41,937 nucleotides of DNA from Patescibacteria group bacterium UBA1400 (GTDB taxonomy: Bacteria > Patescibacteriota > Microgenomatia > UBA1400): contig DBQG01000016.1 in NCBI GenBank assembly GCA_002305125.1, positions 1-41,937 of the forward strand. Direction: 5' to 3'. The notes beneath the pieces were generated by a model. It was not told where the DNA came from, searched no databases, and was given only the letters and a program-made list of their open reading frames with translations. Position 1 is the stretch's first letter; every line of letters begins with the position of its first letter. Made by a program: the position numbers and the translations under genes. Below are positions 24,426 through 32,885 of the stretch, in pieces.

Positions 24426-27125
24426 TCAAGCTAAAATCTTAGCTTTGCTTAAAACAGTCTTTGCTATCTCTCCCACTAAAAGGGCTGACAAACTTAACCC
24501 CAAAGCAGTTCCCCATTCAGCCAAAGACAACACAGTGGTACCGAAAATATGGGCCACAAAAGGCAGTTGAACCACTAAAAAAGTTGCCAGTAAAGAAGTT
24601 AACACAGCCAAGTTAAGCCATTTATTATTAAATGGATTTATCTTAAAAAGTGATTTATCACTTTTACTGTTATAGGCATTTATCATTTCCATCAGCACCA
24701 TGGTAACAAAAACAATGGTTTGAGCCTTAACCAAAGAGTTTGCTTTTAAAAGAAAAGAAAATTGAGGCAAGAGAACCACGGCCATATTAAAAGCCAAAAT
24801 AAACATTAAACTGACTGCTTTGGGAGAAAAAATGCTTTTGGTAGGATCTAAGGGCTTGCGCTGCATGACTCCGTCCTCGCTGGGATCAACGCCCAAAGCT
24901 AAAGCCGGCAAACCATCGGTCACCAAATTAATCCATAAAATCTGAATCGCAGTCATCAACTGAGGCATACCCAGCAAAAATCCGCCTCCCAGAACTAAAA
25001 TCTCACCCACATTGCAACGCAGAAGATAAAACAGATACTTTTTAATATTATCATAAATCTCTCTACCTTTTTTAATGGCCTTAACAATGGTAGCAAAGTT
25101 ATCATCTGCCAATACCATATCCGAAGCTTCTTTGGCCACATCAGTACCGACAATTCCCATGGCAATACCGATATCAGCCTTTTTTAAAGCCGGAGCATCA
25201 TTAACTCCGTCTCCTGTCATGGCTACTAAATAACCTTTTTTCTGCAAGGCGGAAACTATCCGCAGCTTGTCTTCAGGTGATACCCGAGCATAAGACTTTT
25301 TATCAACAATGCGCAAAAAATCTTTTTCCGGCATTTTTTTCAGCTCATCAGAAGTGATAATTTGTTCTTTACTAGTAAAAAGTCCTAACTGCTTACCAAC
25401 GGCAAAGGTGGTTAAAGCATGGTCTCCGGTAATAATAATCGGCTTTATCCCTGCCTGCTTGCAGGTAGCAATCGCCTCAGCAGCTTCATCTCTGGCAGGA
25501 TCAATCATGCCTACCAAACCAACAAAAACAAGATCTTTTTCCAGGTTTTCCGCTTTAAGCTTGACATTTTCCCCAATTTCTCCCGAGTTAAGCTCACGGT
25601 AAGCAAATCCCAACACTCGCAGCGCTTCTCCGGCCATCCGGCTGGTTTGTTTAAGCCAATATTTTTTCTCATCATCGCTTAATTTAACTTTCTGGCCGTT
25701 TTTTAAAATAAACCTGCAATTGGCCAAAACCGACTCAGGTGCTCCTTTTAAAAGTAACTGTAAAGAACCGTCTATCTTGTGAATAGTACTCATCCGTTTC
25801 CGGGCCATTTCAAAAGGAAGCTCCTCAAGCCGAGGATACTTAGCCTCAAGGGATTTTTTAAGCAAACCTGCTTTAGCTGCCAAAACCACCAGCGCTCCTT
25901 CAGTCGGATCACCATCAATAAAGTAGCCTTTGCCTTTTTTAACTAAAAAAGCATCATTGCAAAGAGCCGCTATCTGCATCAGCTTTTGCGCTTCCTTATC
26001 TGAAGTTACCTGATAATTTTTACCATTGCTAAGCAAAAAACCACCCTCAGGCTGATAACCCACTCCCTCAACAAAAACGGTTTTCCGCTCTACTAAAACT
26101 TCCCTGACTGTCATTTCATTTCTGGTTAAAGTTCCGGTTTTATCAGAACAAATAACCGAAATACTGCCCAAAGTTTCCACTGCCGGCAAACGGCGGACAA
26201 TTGCTCTTTTTTTAGCCATTTCCCAAACACCTAAAGACAAAGAACCGGTAACCACCGCTGTTAAAGCTTCAGGAACAGCTGCCACCGCCAAACTCACTCC
26301 CCAAATAAGCATTTCTAGCAGAGGATAGCCCCGCCAGATACCAAGCAGAGCTGCAGCCGTACAAACAACTAAAGAACCAATGCCCAGAAGACGGCCAACT
26401 GAGTCAAGTTTTTTTTCCAAAGGCGTCGGTTCCTCTTTAACCTCACTTAAAAGCTTGGCAATCTTACCAAACTCGGTTGCCATTCCCGTCCCAACAACTA
26501 CAGCCCGACCCCTGCCTTTAGCAATAATAGTCCCAGACCAAACCATGTTTTTTCTTTCTGCCAAAGCCACTTCACTACCTGTAAGTTTTTGGGAAACCTT
26601 GCTGACCGGCACAGATTCTCCTGTTAAAACCGCTTCAGAAACCTGCAAATCAATCTCTTCAATCAGTCTGGCATCAGCCGGCACCTTATCTCCCCAGGCA
26701 AGCAAAATCACATCTCCGGGAACCAAATCTGAAGCCGGAATCTTTTGCGGTTGACTGTCACGCAACACGTGAGCGGTTGGAGAAGCCATTTTTTTTAAAG
26801 CTGACAGGGCCTGTTGGGAGCGGTACTCCTGGACAAAACCCAAAACTGCACTGAAAAAAACAATAGCCAAAATAATCAAGGATTCCAATACATCACCAAG
26901 CAAAAAAGAAACACCAACAGCAAACAGTAAAATTATGGTCAAAAGATTGGTAAACTGAGAAAAAAGTAAACCAAGCAAAGAACCTTTTTTTTCCTCAGTC
27001 AAAACATTGGGCCCAAAACGCAAAAGCCTTTTTCCAGCTTCAGCAGAACTCAAACCCTTAACGCTGGTGTCAAGTTTTTTATATAAAGAAGCAGATGACA
27101 ATGAGTACCAAGCAGTTTCAGACAT
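24426..27125 (-). CDS. P-type cation ATPase, Ca2+-type (PacL/SERCA-like)
   Basis: The 899-residue pump has the full P2-type layout. An N-terminal cation-ATPase domain is followed by TGES (168-171, actuator), AVPEALTA in helix 4, the phosphorylation motif SDKTGTLT with Asp328, and MTGDGVNDAPALKKADIGIAMG in the hinge. Six C-terminal helices complete it. The residues that bind Ca2+ in SERCA are matched: the Glu of VPEAL, Asn/Glu in RCNVGEIL (helix 5), and Asn/Asp in WINLVTDGLPALALG (helix 6). Calcium, or Mn2+/Ca2+, is therefore the probable export substrate. No Shine-Dalgarno sequence or clear promoter precedes the ATG. The next 250 nt upstream are AT-rich and contain only the nitroreductase terminator. 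Confidence 0.92.
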   Translation of the reverse strand: MSETAWYSLSSASLYKKLDTSVKGLSSAEAGKRLLRFGPNVLTEEKKGSLLGLLFSQFTNLLTIILLFAVGVSFLLGDVLESLIILAIVFFSAVLGFVQEYRSQQALSALKKMASPTAHVLRDSQPQKIPASDLVPGDVILLAWGDKVPADARLIEEIDLQVSEAVLTGESVPVSKVSQKLTGSEVALAERKNMVWSGTIIAKGRGRAVVVGTGMATEFGKIAKLLSEVKEEPTPLEKKLDSVGRLLGIGSLVVCTAAALLGIWRGYPLLEMLIWGVSLAVAAVPEALTAVVTGSLSLGVWEMAKKRAIVRRLPAVETLGSISVICSDKTGTLTRNEMTVREVLVERKTVFVEGVGYQPEGGFLLSNGKNYQVTSDKEAQKLMQIAALCNDAFLVKKGKGYFIDGDPTEGALVVLAAKAGLLKKSLEAKYPRLEELPFEMARKRMSTIHKIDGSLQLLLKGAPESVLANCRFILKNGQKVKLSDDEKKYWLKQTSRMAGEALRVLGFAYRELNSGEIGENVKLKAENLEKDLVFVGLVGMIDPARDEAAEAIATCKQAGIKPIIITGDHALTTFAVGKQLGLFTSKEQIITSDELKKMPEKDFLRIVDKKSYARVSPEDKLRIVSALQKKGYLVAMTGDGVNDAPALKKADIGIAMGIVGTDVAKEASDMVLADDNFATIVKAIKKGREIYDNIKKYLFYLLRCNVGEILVLGGGFLLGMPQLMTAIQILWINLVTDGLPALALGVDPSEDGVMQRKPLDPTKSIFSPKAVSLMFILAFNMAVVLLPQFSFLLKANSLVKAQTIVFVTMVLMEMINAYNSKSDKSLFKINPFNNKWLNLAVLTSLLATFLVVQLPFVAHIFGTTVLSLAEWGTALGLSLSALLVGEIAKTVLSKAKILA

Positions 27126-27311
27126 ATATTAAGAACCAAAGTTAATAAAAATTAAATAAAATAAAAATAAATATTAAAATAATAACCAATAAAAAAAATT
27201 ACCAAATCCACTTAATATTATAGGAAATTTACTTCCTAAAAACAACAATGGATATTTAAATTTTAACATTAATTGTAACCTGAGAAAGACTTTAATAACA
27301 GCAGGAAAGCA

Positions 27312-27344
27312 AAAAAAGTCCCAAGTTTATCTTGGGCTTTTTTC
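27312..27344 (-). terminator. Bidirectional intrinsic terminator after the nitroreductase gene
   Basis: CCCAAG (27320-27325) pairs with CTTGGG (27331-27336) over a TTTAT loop. A run of seven As lies on one flank and Ts on the other, so it can work on both strands. It sits 31 nt past the nitroreductase stop on the minus strand. Confidence 0.85.
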
Positions 27345-27375
27345 TGTCCCTAGCTTTTTCCCTTAAGTTTAAAAG

Positions 27376-27894
27376 TTAATACTTTTCCCAATGAATCTTA
27401 TCTTCTTCAAACTCATCTTTACCATGCTCGGGAAGTTTTTTAGCAGGATAACCTAAAGGCATCAAACATAAAACTTTGACTTCCTCAGGAACCTGCAAAA
27501 TCTTTTTAACATACTCTTCAGCCTCTGAACCATCCTCTCTTTTAGAACCATAAACCTGAACAAAACAGGTTCCCAGTCCCTGATTTTCAGCCTCAAGATA
27601 AATATGGGCAGCAGCAATACTACCATCCTCAAGCCAGTACTTATCCTCCTCATCTTTCCGGCTGCAGACAGTCAAACACAAAGGAGCTCTATCAACAAAA
27701 TAAGAATGAGTTTTTGTCTGTGCTAATTTTGCCAAAACTTTCTTATCCTTAACTACAATAAACTCCCAAAGCCTCATGTGTCTGGCCGAAGGAGAAACCA
27801 TGGCCGCTTTTAAAATTTCTTCCACTTTTTCTCTCTCAACCTCTTTGTCCTGAAACTCCCGATGACTTCTTCTCTTTTTAATCACCTCAAGCAT
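27376..27894 (-). CDS. Nitroreductase family flavoprotein
   Basis: The 172-residue protein starts IKKRRSHREFQDKEVEREKV, the FMN phosphate-binding segment of the family. AAMVSPSARHMRLWEFIVV follows, then DGSIAAAHIYLEAENQGLGTCFV, and a C-terminal LCLMPLGYPAKKLPEHGK flavin motif. Members reduce nitroaromatics, quinones or flavins with NAD(P)H, usually as dimers. At 172 residues it is a short, minimal version. AAGGAGG lies 5 nt before the ATG. A terminator follows, so it is probably a single-gene unit. Confidence 0.9.
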   Translation of the reverse strand: MLEVIKKRRSHREFQDKEVEREKVEEILKAAMVSPSARHMRLWEFIVVKDKKVLAKLAQTKTHSYFVDRAPLCLTVCSRKDEEDKYWLEDGSIAAAHIYLEAENQGLGTCFVQVYGSKREDGSEAEEYVKKILQVPEEVKVLCLMPLGYPAKKLPEHGKDEFEEDKIHWEKY

Positions 27895-27954
27895 AAAACC
27901 TCCTTAAACAAAAATTGACAAAAAATTTTAAAAAACCATTTAAACCAAAAAAAA

Positions 27955-28242
27955 CTACTCCAAAAAGAGTCCTGAACCTGTGGTTTCTAAAAGCTCCATT
28001 TCTGCTGATGAAGAACTGTCTTCTTCCAGCAAAGAAGATGGAGTTGCCTGAGGCAAAGAAAAGCTTTCTTCTTCCTGAAAAAGGCTTTCCTGTTCTGTCA
28101 GCTTATCACTCAATTCCTGAATCCGGCTGTTTAACTTATTAACTGTCTGTAGATGCATATTGTAACCCATCAGCCAAGCCAGACCAAAAATAATAAGGGC
28201 CAGAAAAATAATAAGCCAAGCAGTTAAACCCTGATTCTTCAT
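27955..28242 (-). CDS. Small membrane protein with short coiled coil and acidic tail
   Basis: The 95-residue protein has one helix (LTAWLIIFLALIIFGLAWLMG, about 6-26). A short heptad-like stretch follows (LQTVNKLNSRIQELSDKLTEQESL), then an acidic, Ser-rich tail ending near SGLFLE. The layout recalls small FtsL/DivIC-like bitopic proteins, but nothing specific supports that. It is the last gene of the ABC-2 cluster, 25 nt after the final permease. An extended -10-like box (TGTTAAGAT) ends 6 nt before its ATG, so it may have its own leaderless transcript. Confidence 0.5.
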   Translation of the reverse strand: MKNQGLTAWLIIFLALIIFGLAWLMGYNMHLQTVNKLNSRIQELSDKLTEQESLFQEEESFSLPQATPSSLLEEDSSSSAEMELLETTGSGLFLE

Positions 28243-28248
28243 ATTACA

Positions 28249-28257
28249 ATCTTAACA
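28249..28257 (-). promoter_or_regulatory. Weak extended -10 promoter, predicted leaderless mRNA (28242 gene)
   Basis: TGTTAAGAT on the minus strand (28257-28249) is followed by 6 nt (TGTAAT) and the ATG. The hexamer matches TATAAT at four of six positions. Confidence 0.35.
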
Positions 28258-28267
28258 TTTTTTAATC

Positions 28268-29047
28268 TTAGGATGAAGCGCTGGTATATTTTTTTAAAGC
28301 AATCCTCCAGCCAAGTAAAGACAAGGCAAAAAAAACCAAGCTTACTCCCATAGTAAAAAAGACCGATTGCCATGATAGCAGGTTCATCAGGGCTTTGGCC
28401 GGATAAGTAAACACCAAAGCTACCGGAATAACAAAAGTTAAAAAAGCCCTTATGCTATCAAGATAAATATCAACCGGAACTCTGGCCATGTGAGAAATAT
28501 CTCTATAGATCCAAATAACATGATCCACTTCAGTAGTGGCCACCCCCACGGCTGCCACCAAAATATGAACCGCAGTTACAAATAAAAAAGAAAAAACAAT
28601 AATTAATAAAAACATTAATAAGTTAATCAAAGAAATATTTAAATTTTCCCGCACAAGCAAAAAGACAACGGCAACCAGCAAAAGCAAATCCAAAAAATCG
28701 GTCCTGGAAGTAAGGATTTGAAATAAAGGATTAAAAGGCTTAACAAGATTAAAATCAAATGCTCCTGTTACAACATAATGCCTAAACCAGTAAATGCCTC
28801 TAAAAAAAAGCTGACCTAAAATGTCTAAGAGGTTAAAGACCAAAAAAAAGTTTAACAGCTGACTAAAATTAAAACCTGCCAGATTTTCTGTTTTAGATGC
28901 TACTATTTTTAAAATAAGAATAAAGACAGTAAAACGCAGCAATTTTCCAGTAAGATAAATTAAAGAAGCCTGTCTATTGATTAAAAAGCTCTGTAAAGAA
29001 AGCTGGGTTGTTTTAAGCCAGATAGTAAAATATTTTTTCAATTTCAT
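28268..29047 (-). CDS. ABC-2 type permease, pair C, B-type member
   Basis: The 259-residue protein starts at ATG 29047, overlapping the stop of the preceding permease as ATGA, a sign of translational coupling. About six helices are predicted. The family turn reads VTGAFDFNLVKPFNPLF at about 90-106, and the C terminus ends ALKKYTSASS, nearly identical to the end of the 32076 permease (LKHYTSASS). It fits the PF06182-like group (COG3694/COG4587), whose members act in pairs with one ATPase of COG4586 type. The cargo is unknown. It is the third B-type permease of this cluster. Confidence 0.8.
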   Translation of the reverse strand: MKLKKYFTIWLKTTQLSLQSFLINRQASLIYLTGKLLRFTVFILILKIVASKTENLAGFNFSQLLNFFLVFNLLDILGQLFFRGIYWFRHYVVTGAFDFNLVKPFNPLFQILTSRTDFLDLLLLVAVVFLLVRENLNISLINLLMFLLIIVFSFLFVTAVHILVAAVGVATTEVDHVIWIYRDISHMARVPVDIYLDSIRAFLTFVIPVALVFTYPAKALMNLLSWQSVFFTMGVSLVFFALSLLGWRIALKKYTSASS

Positions 29048-29856
29048 ATTCCCACTCCGGTATAGTTTTTTACTCCTTTTTTCCATAATTTATTTACTAT
29101 AAAGTTTAAGCTAAAAATCCAGAAAACCATAAGCGCAAGACTTGACAGAATATTAGTAACAGAAACTCTGCCTAAATAAATCTGCAAAGGATAAAAAATA
29201 AAGTAAGTGGTAGGCAGCAGTTTAAATATTTGAAATATAAGTCCGGGCAAAATATCCAAAGGAAAAATTCCGCCGCATAAAAAATCAATTACAACGGTAA
29301 AAAGAAATCTGGCCGGCCAACCATTGTGTTCCGGATACCAAAAAGCCGTCATACTGACAAGCAGGCTTAAATAAAAATAAATAAACATGCTTAAAAAAGA
29401 GAACAGAAGAAACAAAACTACATATAAAAAATTTTCCTGTATAAGTAAAGGAGGTTTAAATAAAAAGTAAAATAAAATCAGTTCAAACAACAAGAAAAAC
29501 ACATCTGACATCTTGTCTCCCAAATCTAAGGCTCCCATCCAGCCAAAATACTTAACCGGTTTTAACAAATAGTTGTTTAAGTTCCCCTGGGCAATATCTG
29601 CTGACACCTGATTACTACGGGAAGAAAAAATCAAAGACCTCATTAAAGAGGTGCCGATAATATAAGTGAGCATTACGTCTCTGGTATAACCGGCAATTTC
29701 CTGATTAAAGTTGTAAACCGCCCACCAGAAAAAATATAAAGACAGAAGGGTGATAAAAGACCTGAGTCTCCAGGTCAATAAACTAAGCCTATACACAAAA
29801 GTGTTCTGCCAGGACATACGAAAAATCTGCAAGTACTTTTCTAGCCTATTTTCCAT
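29044..29856 (-). CDS. ABC-2 type permease, pair C, A-type member
   Basis: The 270-residue protein has about six membrane helices. IAQGNLNNYLLKPVKYFGW at about 89-107 is the cytoplasmic GxLxxxLLKP turn shared by all six permeases of the cluster. The C terminus has LWKKGVKNYTGVGI, matching LWKKGLFSYAAWG in the 32866 permease. The start at 29856 overlaps the end of the TrpR-like gene by 16 nt, with AAGGAGT upstream inside that gene. Its partner follows with a 4-nt overlap. It probably forms a heterodimeric channel with the product of 28268-29047, powered by the single ATPase at 30137. Confidence 0.8.
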   Translation of the reverse strand: MENRLEKYLQIFRMSWQNTFVYRLSLLTWRLRSFITLLSLYFFWWAVYNFNQEIAGYTRDVMLTYIIGTSLMRSLIFSSRSNQVSADIAQGNLNNYLLKPVKYFGWMGALDLGDKMSDVFFLLFELILFYFLFKPPLLIQENFLYVVLFLLFSFLSMFIYFYLSLLVSMTAFWYPEHNGWPARFLFTVVIDFLCGGIFPLDILPGLIFQIFKLLPTTYFIFYPLQIYLGRVSVTNILSSLALMVFWIFSLNFIVNKLWKKGVKNYTGVGI

Positions 29857-30107
29857 GGAATTTTTACTCCTTGGCTAACTTTATTATCCAAGCCATGGTT
29901 TTTTCTTTTCCCTTTTCTTATTCCCAATCTTTTATTTATTCTTACCACGGTAGTAGTGCTGATACCTAAAACTACAGCAATTTCTCTGTAGCTTAAATCC
30001 TGTTTTAACAAATTAATAATTTTAAACCGGCGGCGCAAAATTATTTTTTCTTTGGTGGTTAAAAGATCAGGCAACAGTCTAGCAAACTCATTTAAGCTGG
30101 AAGTCAT
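29841..30107 (-). CDS. TrpR/YerC-like helix-turn-helix regulator
   Basis: The 88-residue protein matches the Trp-repressor superfamily: an all-helical core with LLTTKEKIILRRRFKIINLL, then the helix-turn-helix DLSYREIAVVLGISTTTVVR at about 42-61. The TrpR-like group (YerC/YecD) has the same GxSTATVTR-like recognition helix. A basic tail follows. No Trp-binding residues can be checked by eye, so the effector is unknown. An 18-bp palindrome with trp-operator spacing lies directly upstream of its ATG (30108-30125) and overlaps the likely -10 box. The gene sits between the ATPase and permease pair C and probably regulates part of this cluster. Confidence 0.82.
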   Translation of the reverse strand: MTSSLNEFARLLPDLLTTKEKIILRRRFKIINLLKQDLSYREIAVVLGISTTTVVRINKRLGIRKGKRKNHGLDNKVSQGVKIPWKIG

Positions 30108-30125
30108 GTATTAACATACTAATAC
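30108..30125 (-). promoter_or_regulatory. Putative TrpR-like operator (autoregulatory)
   Basis: GTATTA, six bases, then TAATAC form an inverted repeat with perfect 6-bp arms. The E. coli trp operator is GTACTA-GTTAAC-TAGTAC: the same arm length, the same 6-bp gap, and arms differing at one base. A TAGTAT box (30121-30116, minus) lies inside it with TTGCCT 17 nt upstream. A bound repressor would therefore block the promoter, and the predicted start is at the ATG. Confidence 0.55.
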
Positions 30126-30136
30126 AAAGTTTATTT

Positions 30137-31120
30137 TTAGGCAAGGTCTTTACCAGTAAAAACTTCTCTTATAATATCTTCTATCTGGGGTTCTTCAATA
30201 TTTAAATCAGCTACCGGAAAGCTTTTAAGCAGTTGGGCTGCAGCTGCGTTTGAAGCTCCTCTTTTAACCCTTAAAACAGCCGATGGATAAGCATACTCTT
30301 TGACCTCAGCCACGGCAGCCAGCTTAACCTCATCAATGTGTTTGGAGAAAATAACTTTAATCAACTTGTGGTCAGCATAACGCTGAGTTATTTCCTGTAG
30401 CTGGCCGTCAAAAATAATTCTTCCCTTGTCAATGATAATCACCCGGTCACAAAGCTCCTGGACATCACCCATATAGTGACTGGTTAAAATAATAGTAGCC
30501 TTGTACTTTTGATTATAAACTCTGATAAACTCCCTCATCTTTTTTTGCATCACCACATCAAGGCCAATAGTAGGTTCATCCAAAAATAAAACCTCAGGCG
30601 AATGAAGTAGGGCGGCAATAAGTTCACACTTCATTCTCTGACCCAGGGAAAGTTTGCGAACCTGAACATTTAAAATGGCTGAAACATCCAAAAGCTCAAC
30701 CAAGTCATCCAGTACCTGCTGCCATCTGTCTTTTGGTATTTCATAAATCTCCCGATTCAAAATAAAGGTTTCCAAAGGAGGCAGGTCCCACCAAAGTTGG
30801 TTTTTCTGACCCATAACCAAGGAAATTTTTTTTAAATACTCGTGCTTACGGTCCCAGGGGTTAAAACCCAAAACTTCAATCTTACCGTCATCAGGGTAAA
30901 GCAAGCCTGACAAGCATTTTAAAGTAGTGGTCTTGCCAGCGCCATTGGGTCCAATAAAACCAACCAGTTCTCCCTTAGAAATGGAAAAAGAAATTTTATC
31001 AACTGCCTTAACGTTTTCATACTTTCTTTTAAACAAAGATTTCAAAGATCCGGCAAGCCCAGGTTCTTTTTTATGAACCTGATAAAACTTTTGCAGATTT
31101 TTAACTTCTATAACACTCAT
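30137..31120 (-). CDS. ABC-2 transporter ATPase (COG4586-like)
   Basis: The 327-residue ATPase has Walker A (GPNGAGKTTT, residues about 57-66), the Q-loop (LVMGQKNQLWWDLP), the signature LSLGQRMKCEL in place of LSGGQ, Walker B (VLFLDEPTIGLD) and the H-loop (ILTSHYMGD). The MGQKNQLWWDLP stretch and the 80-residue C-terminal extension are typical of COG4586, the ATPase encoded with COG3694/COG4587 permease pairs. It is the only ATPase in a cluster of six such permeases, so it may energise three alternative channels. An extended -10 box ends 6 nt before its ATG, giving it a private promoter. Confidence 0.9.
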   Translation of the reverse strand: MSVIEVKNLQKFYQVHKKEPGLAGSLKSLFKRKYENVKAVDKISFSISKGELVGFIGPNGAGKTTTLKCLSGLLYPDDGKIEVLGFNPWDRKHEYLKKISLVMGQKNQLWWDLPPLETFILNREIYEIPKDRWQQVLDDLVELLDVSAILNVQVRKLSLGQRMKCELIAALLHSPEVLFLDEPTIGLDVVMQKKMREFIRVYNQKYKATIILTSHYMGDVQELCDRVIIIDKGRIIFDGQLQEITQRYADHKLIKVIFSKHIDEVKLAAVAEVKEYAYPSAVLRVKRGASNAAAAQLLKSFPVADLNIEEPQIEDIIREVFTGKDLA

Positions 31121-31126
31121 TTTTTA

Positions 31127-31135
31127 ATTGTAGCA
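31127..31135 (-). promoter_or_regulatory. Extended -10 promoter, predicted leaderless mRNA (ATPase gene)
   Basis: TGCTACAAT on the minus strand (31135-31127) is followed by 6 nt (TAAAAA) and the ATG at 31120. No Shine-Dalgarno sequence is present, although the upstream gene ends only 25 nt away. Confidence 0.55.
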
Positions 31136-31145
31136 CAAAATTAAT

Positions 31146-31538
31146 TTAAAAATTATTTGCCTCTAAAACTTTTTTAAGCTTTTGCAGCTCTGTTTTGTCA
31201 AAAGGCTCTTCCAGCTCTCCACTGTCCATCCATTCAAAATAAGTAAGTTCACAAAGATCTTTTCCTAAACTTTTAAAGGTATATAAAACATGATAAGAAG
31301 TCTTAAGAGAAGAAAAAGTAAACTCTTTATCTTTCTCAAAAGAAGTAATTTTATATCTGACCCAATTAGAACCTGCTCCCCTGTTTTCAAAAATAGTACC
31401 TAACTTGACCGGAAGCTTATCCACTCTTTCTTCCTTAATAGAATCCACCCACAAAGGCGTATTTTCAGGATTAAGAAGAAAGGCAAAAACTTCACTTGCT
31501 CTCTTTTTAATTCTGATGATCAGTTTATTTTCCTTCAT
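31146..31538 (-). CDS. SRPBCC (START/AHSA1-like) domain protein
   Basis: The 130-residue protein looks like a single SRPBCC helix-grip domain. It has an N-terminal strand IIRIKKRASEVFAFLLNPEN, a central WVRYKITSFEKDKEFTFSS and a C-terminal helix ELQKLKKVLEANNF. The fold binds hydrophobic ligands; no specific ligand is evident. It follows the GNAT gene by 2 nt and precedes the ATPase gene by 25 nt, in the middle of the ABC-2 cluster. A link to the transported compound is possible but unproven. Confidence 0.75.
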   Translation of the reverse strand: MKENKLIIRIKKRASEVFAFLLNPENTPLWVDSIKEERVDKLPVKLGTIFENRGAGSNWVRYKITSFEKDKEFTFSSLKTSYHVLYTFKSLGKDLCELTYFEWMDSGELEEPFDKTELQKLKKVLEANNF

Positions 31539-31540
31539 AA

Positions 31541-32005
31541 TTAAGCTAATTTTTTTCTATAAGCGTTCTCAAAATAAGTAAACCCGTGTTTTTTATAAAA
31601 CTTATTGGCTTTTAATCTAGTACCAGTAGTTACTTTTATAACTTTAATTTTTCTTTTCACCGCTTCCTGTTCGGACTTTTTTAAAAGCAAACCACCAACA
31701 CCCTGACTTCTAAAATCTTTAGCCACCACCATCTCCTCAATCAACATTCTTAACCCACCGTCAAGTATTTTGGGAATAAAATAAGCAACTAAAACTCCCC
31801 TCACTTTACCGCATACTTCTGCCACCAAAACTAAAGAAGCTTCTTTTTCCGAAAGAGCTTTTCGATAAACAGATTCCGCCTGTTTACTAGCCTCAACCTT
31901 AACGTCCAACCCCATTTCCTGATAAGCAGAGATTTTAAGTTCTTTTAAAAGATTTAAAACTTCACCCATATCTTTAATTGTTGCTGTTCTGATTTTCACT
32001 CTCAT
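31541..32005 (-). CDS. GNAT family N-acetyltransferase
   Basis: The 154-residue protein is a single GNAT domain. It has IRTATIKDMGEVLNLLKEL at the start, then EEMVVAKDFRSQGVGGLLLKK at about 89-109 containing the acetyl-CoA-binding RSQGVG loop, and KANKFYKKHGFTYF near the end. The substrate is unknown; NKFYKKHGF is common in amine or amino-acid acetyltransferases. It lies between the second permease pair and the SRPBCC gene. A TAAAAT box ends 8 nt before the ATG, with no ribosome site. Confidence 0.87.
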   Translation of the reverse strand: MRVKIRTATIKDMGEVLNLLKELKISAYQEMGLDVKVEASKQAESVYRKALSEKEASLVLVAEVCGKVRGVLVAYFIPKILDGGLRMLIEEMVVAKDFRSQGVGGLLLKKSEQEAVKRKIKVIKVTTGTRLKANKFYKKHGFTYFENAYRKKLA

Positions 32006-32075
32006 TTGATTTAATTTTATCCTAAAAAATTTTTATAAGACAATTATTTTAAAACTTTAATTATTTAAACTGCGC

Positions 32076-32885
32076 TTAAGAACTGGCACTAGTGTAATGC
32101 TTTAAACCCAAACGCCAGAATTTATGAGAAAAAAATATAAAAATTCCCGCCAATAAACTAGCCCAAAGAGCATAAATTGAATTTAACTGCCCCAGTAAAA
32201 CCCGAGCCGGAATACTTGTTACAAAAGCCAGAGGAATAAACCAGGTTAATATAAACCTGGTCCTGGTTTTAAAAATATCAATCGGGTAGTTGGTAACATA
32301 ATCGATTAAGGCCTGAGGCAAATAAGGCAGATTGTCCACCTTGTCAAGAAAAAAAGTAACACAAACCGCCATAAACCAGATAGCATAAACAATTAACAAA
32401 CCTGCCAGGGTTGTCACTAAAAAAGCCAGGATTTGACTTAAGTTAAAACTCCTTTCTGTTATTCCCATTCCCTGAAAGATAAAAATAACAGCAGGGATCA
32501 AGTTTAAAAAAATAGGAAACCAGATCTCTTTACAGGAAACCAAAAACTGGCTGTTTAATGGTTTTAACAGATAAAAATCAAGCTCGCCGTTCCAAATCCT
32601 TAAAGGCAGTCTTCTTAAATTATGAATCACCACCACGCCGTAAATCAAACTCTGATAAATCCAGTAAACTCCCAGCAGTACCAAAATCTCACCATAATCC
32701 CAACCGGCAATTTCAGAAACATTAAGGTAAAAAACCTTAAAAAAAGCCAGGGTAAACAAAAGCCAGCCAATATCAATCAGATAGCCAAATAGAAAGTTAA
32801 ACCTAAAGGCCATCTTGGTCATAAAAGAAATTTCCAGCAGTTTCCAAAAAACTTTAAGATGATGTTTAATTTCCCCAGGCTGCAT
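32076..32885 (-). CDS. ABC-2 type permease, pair B, B-type member
   Basis: I start at ATG 32885 (269 residues, MQPGEIKHHLKVFWK), which overlaps the previous permease by 20 nt; a longer in-frame start at 32948 would overlap much more. About six helices are predicted. The turn IWNGELDFYLLKPLNSQF at about 90-107 and the C terminus LKHYTSASS mark it as a close relative of the 28268 gene. It would pair with the 32866-33696 product. Upstream of the GNAT gene there is a 70-nt gap with no terminator visible. Confidence 0.82.
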   Translation of the reverse strand: MQPGEIKHHLKVFWKLLEISFMTKMAFRFNFLFGYLIDIGWLLFTLAFFKVFYLNVSEIAGWDYGEILVLLGVYWIYQSLIYGVVVIHNLRRLPLRIWNGELDFYLLKPLNSQFLVSCKEIWFPIFLNLIPAVIFIFQGMGITERSFNLSQILAFLVTTLAGLLIVYAIWFMAVCVTFFLDKVDNLPYLPQALIDYVTNYPIDIFKTRTRFILTWFIPLAFVTSIPARVLLGQLNSIYALWASLLAGIFIFFSHKFWRLGLKHYTSASS

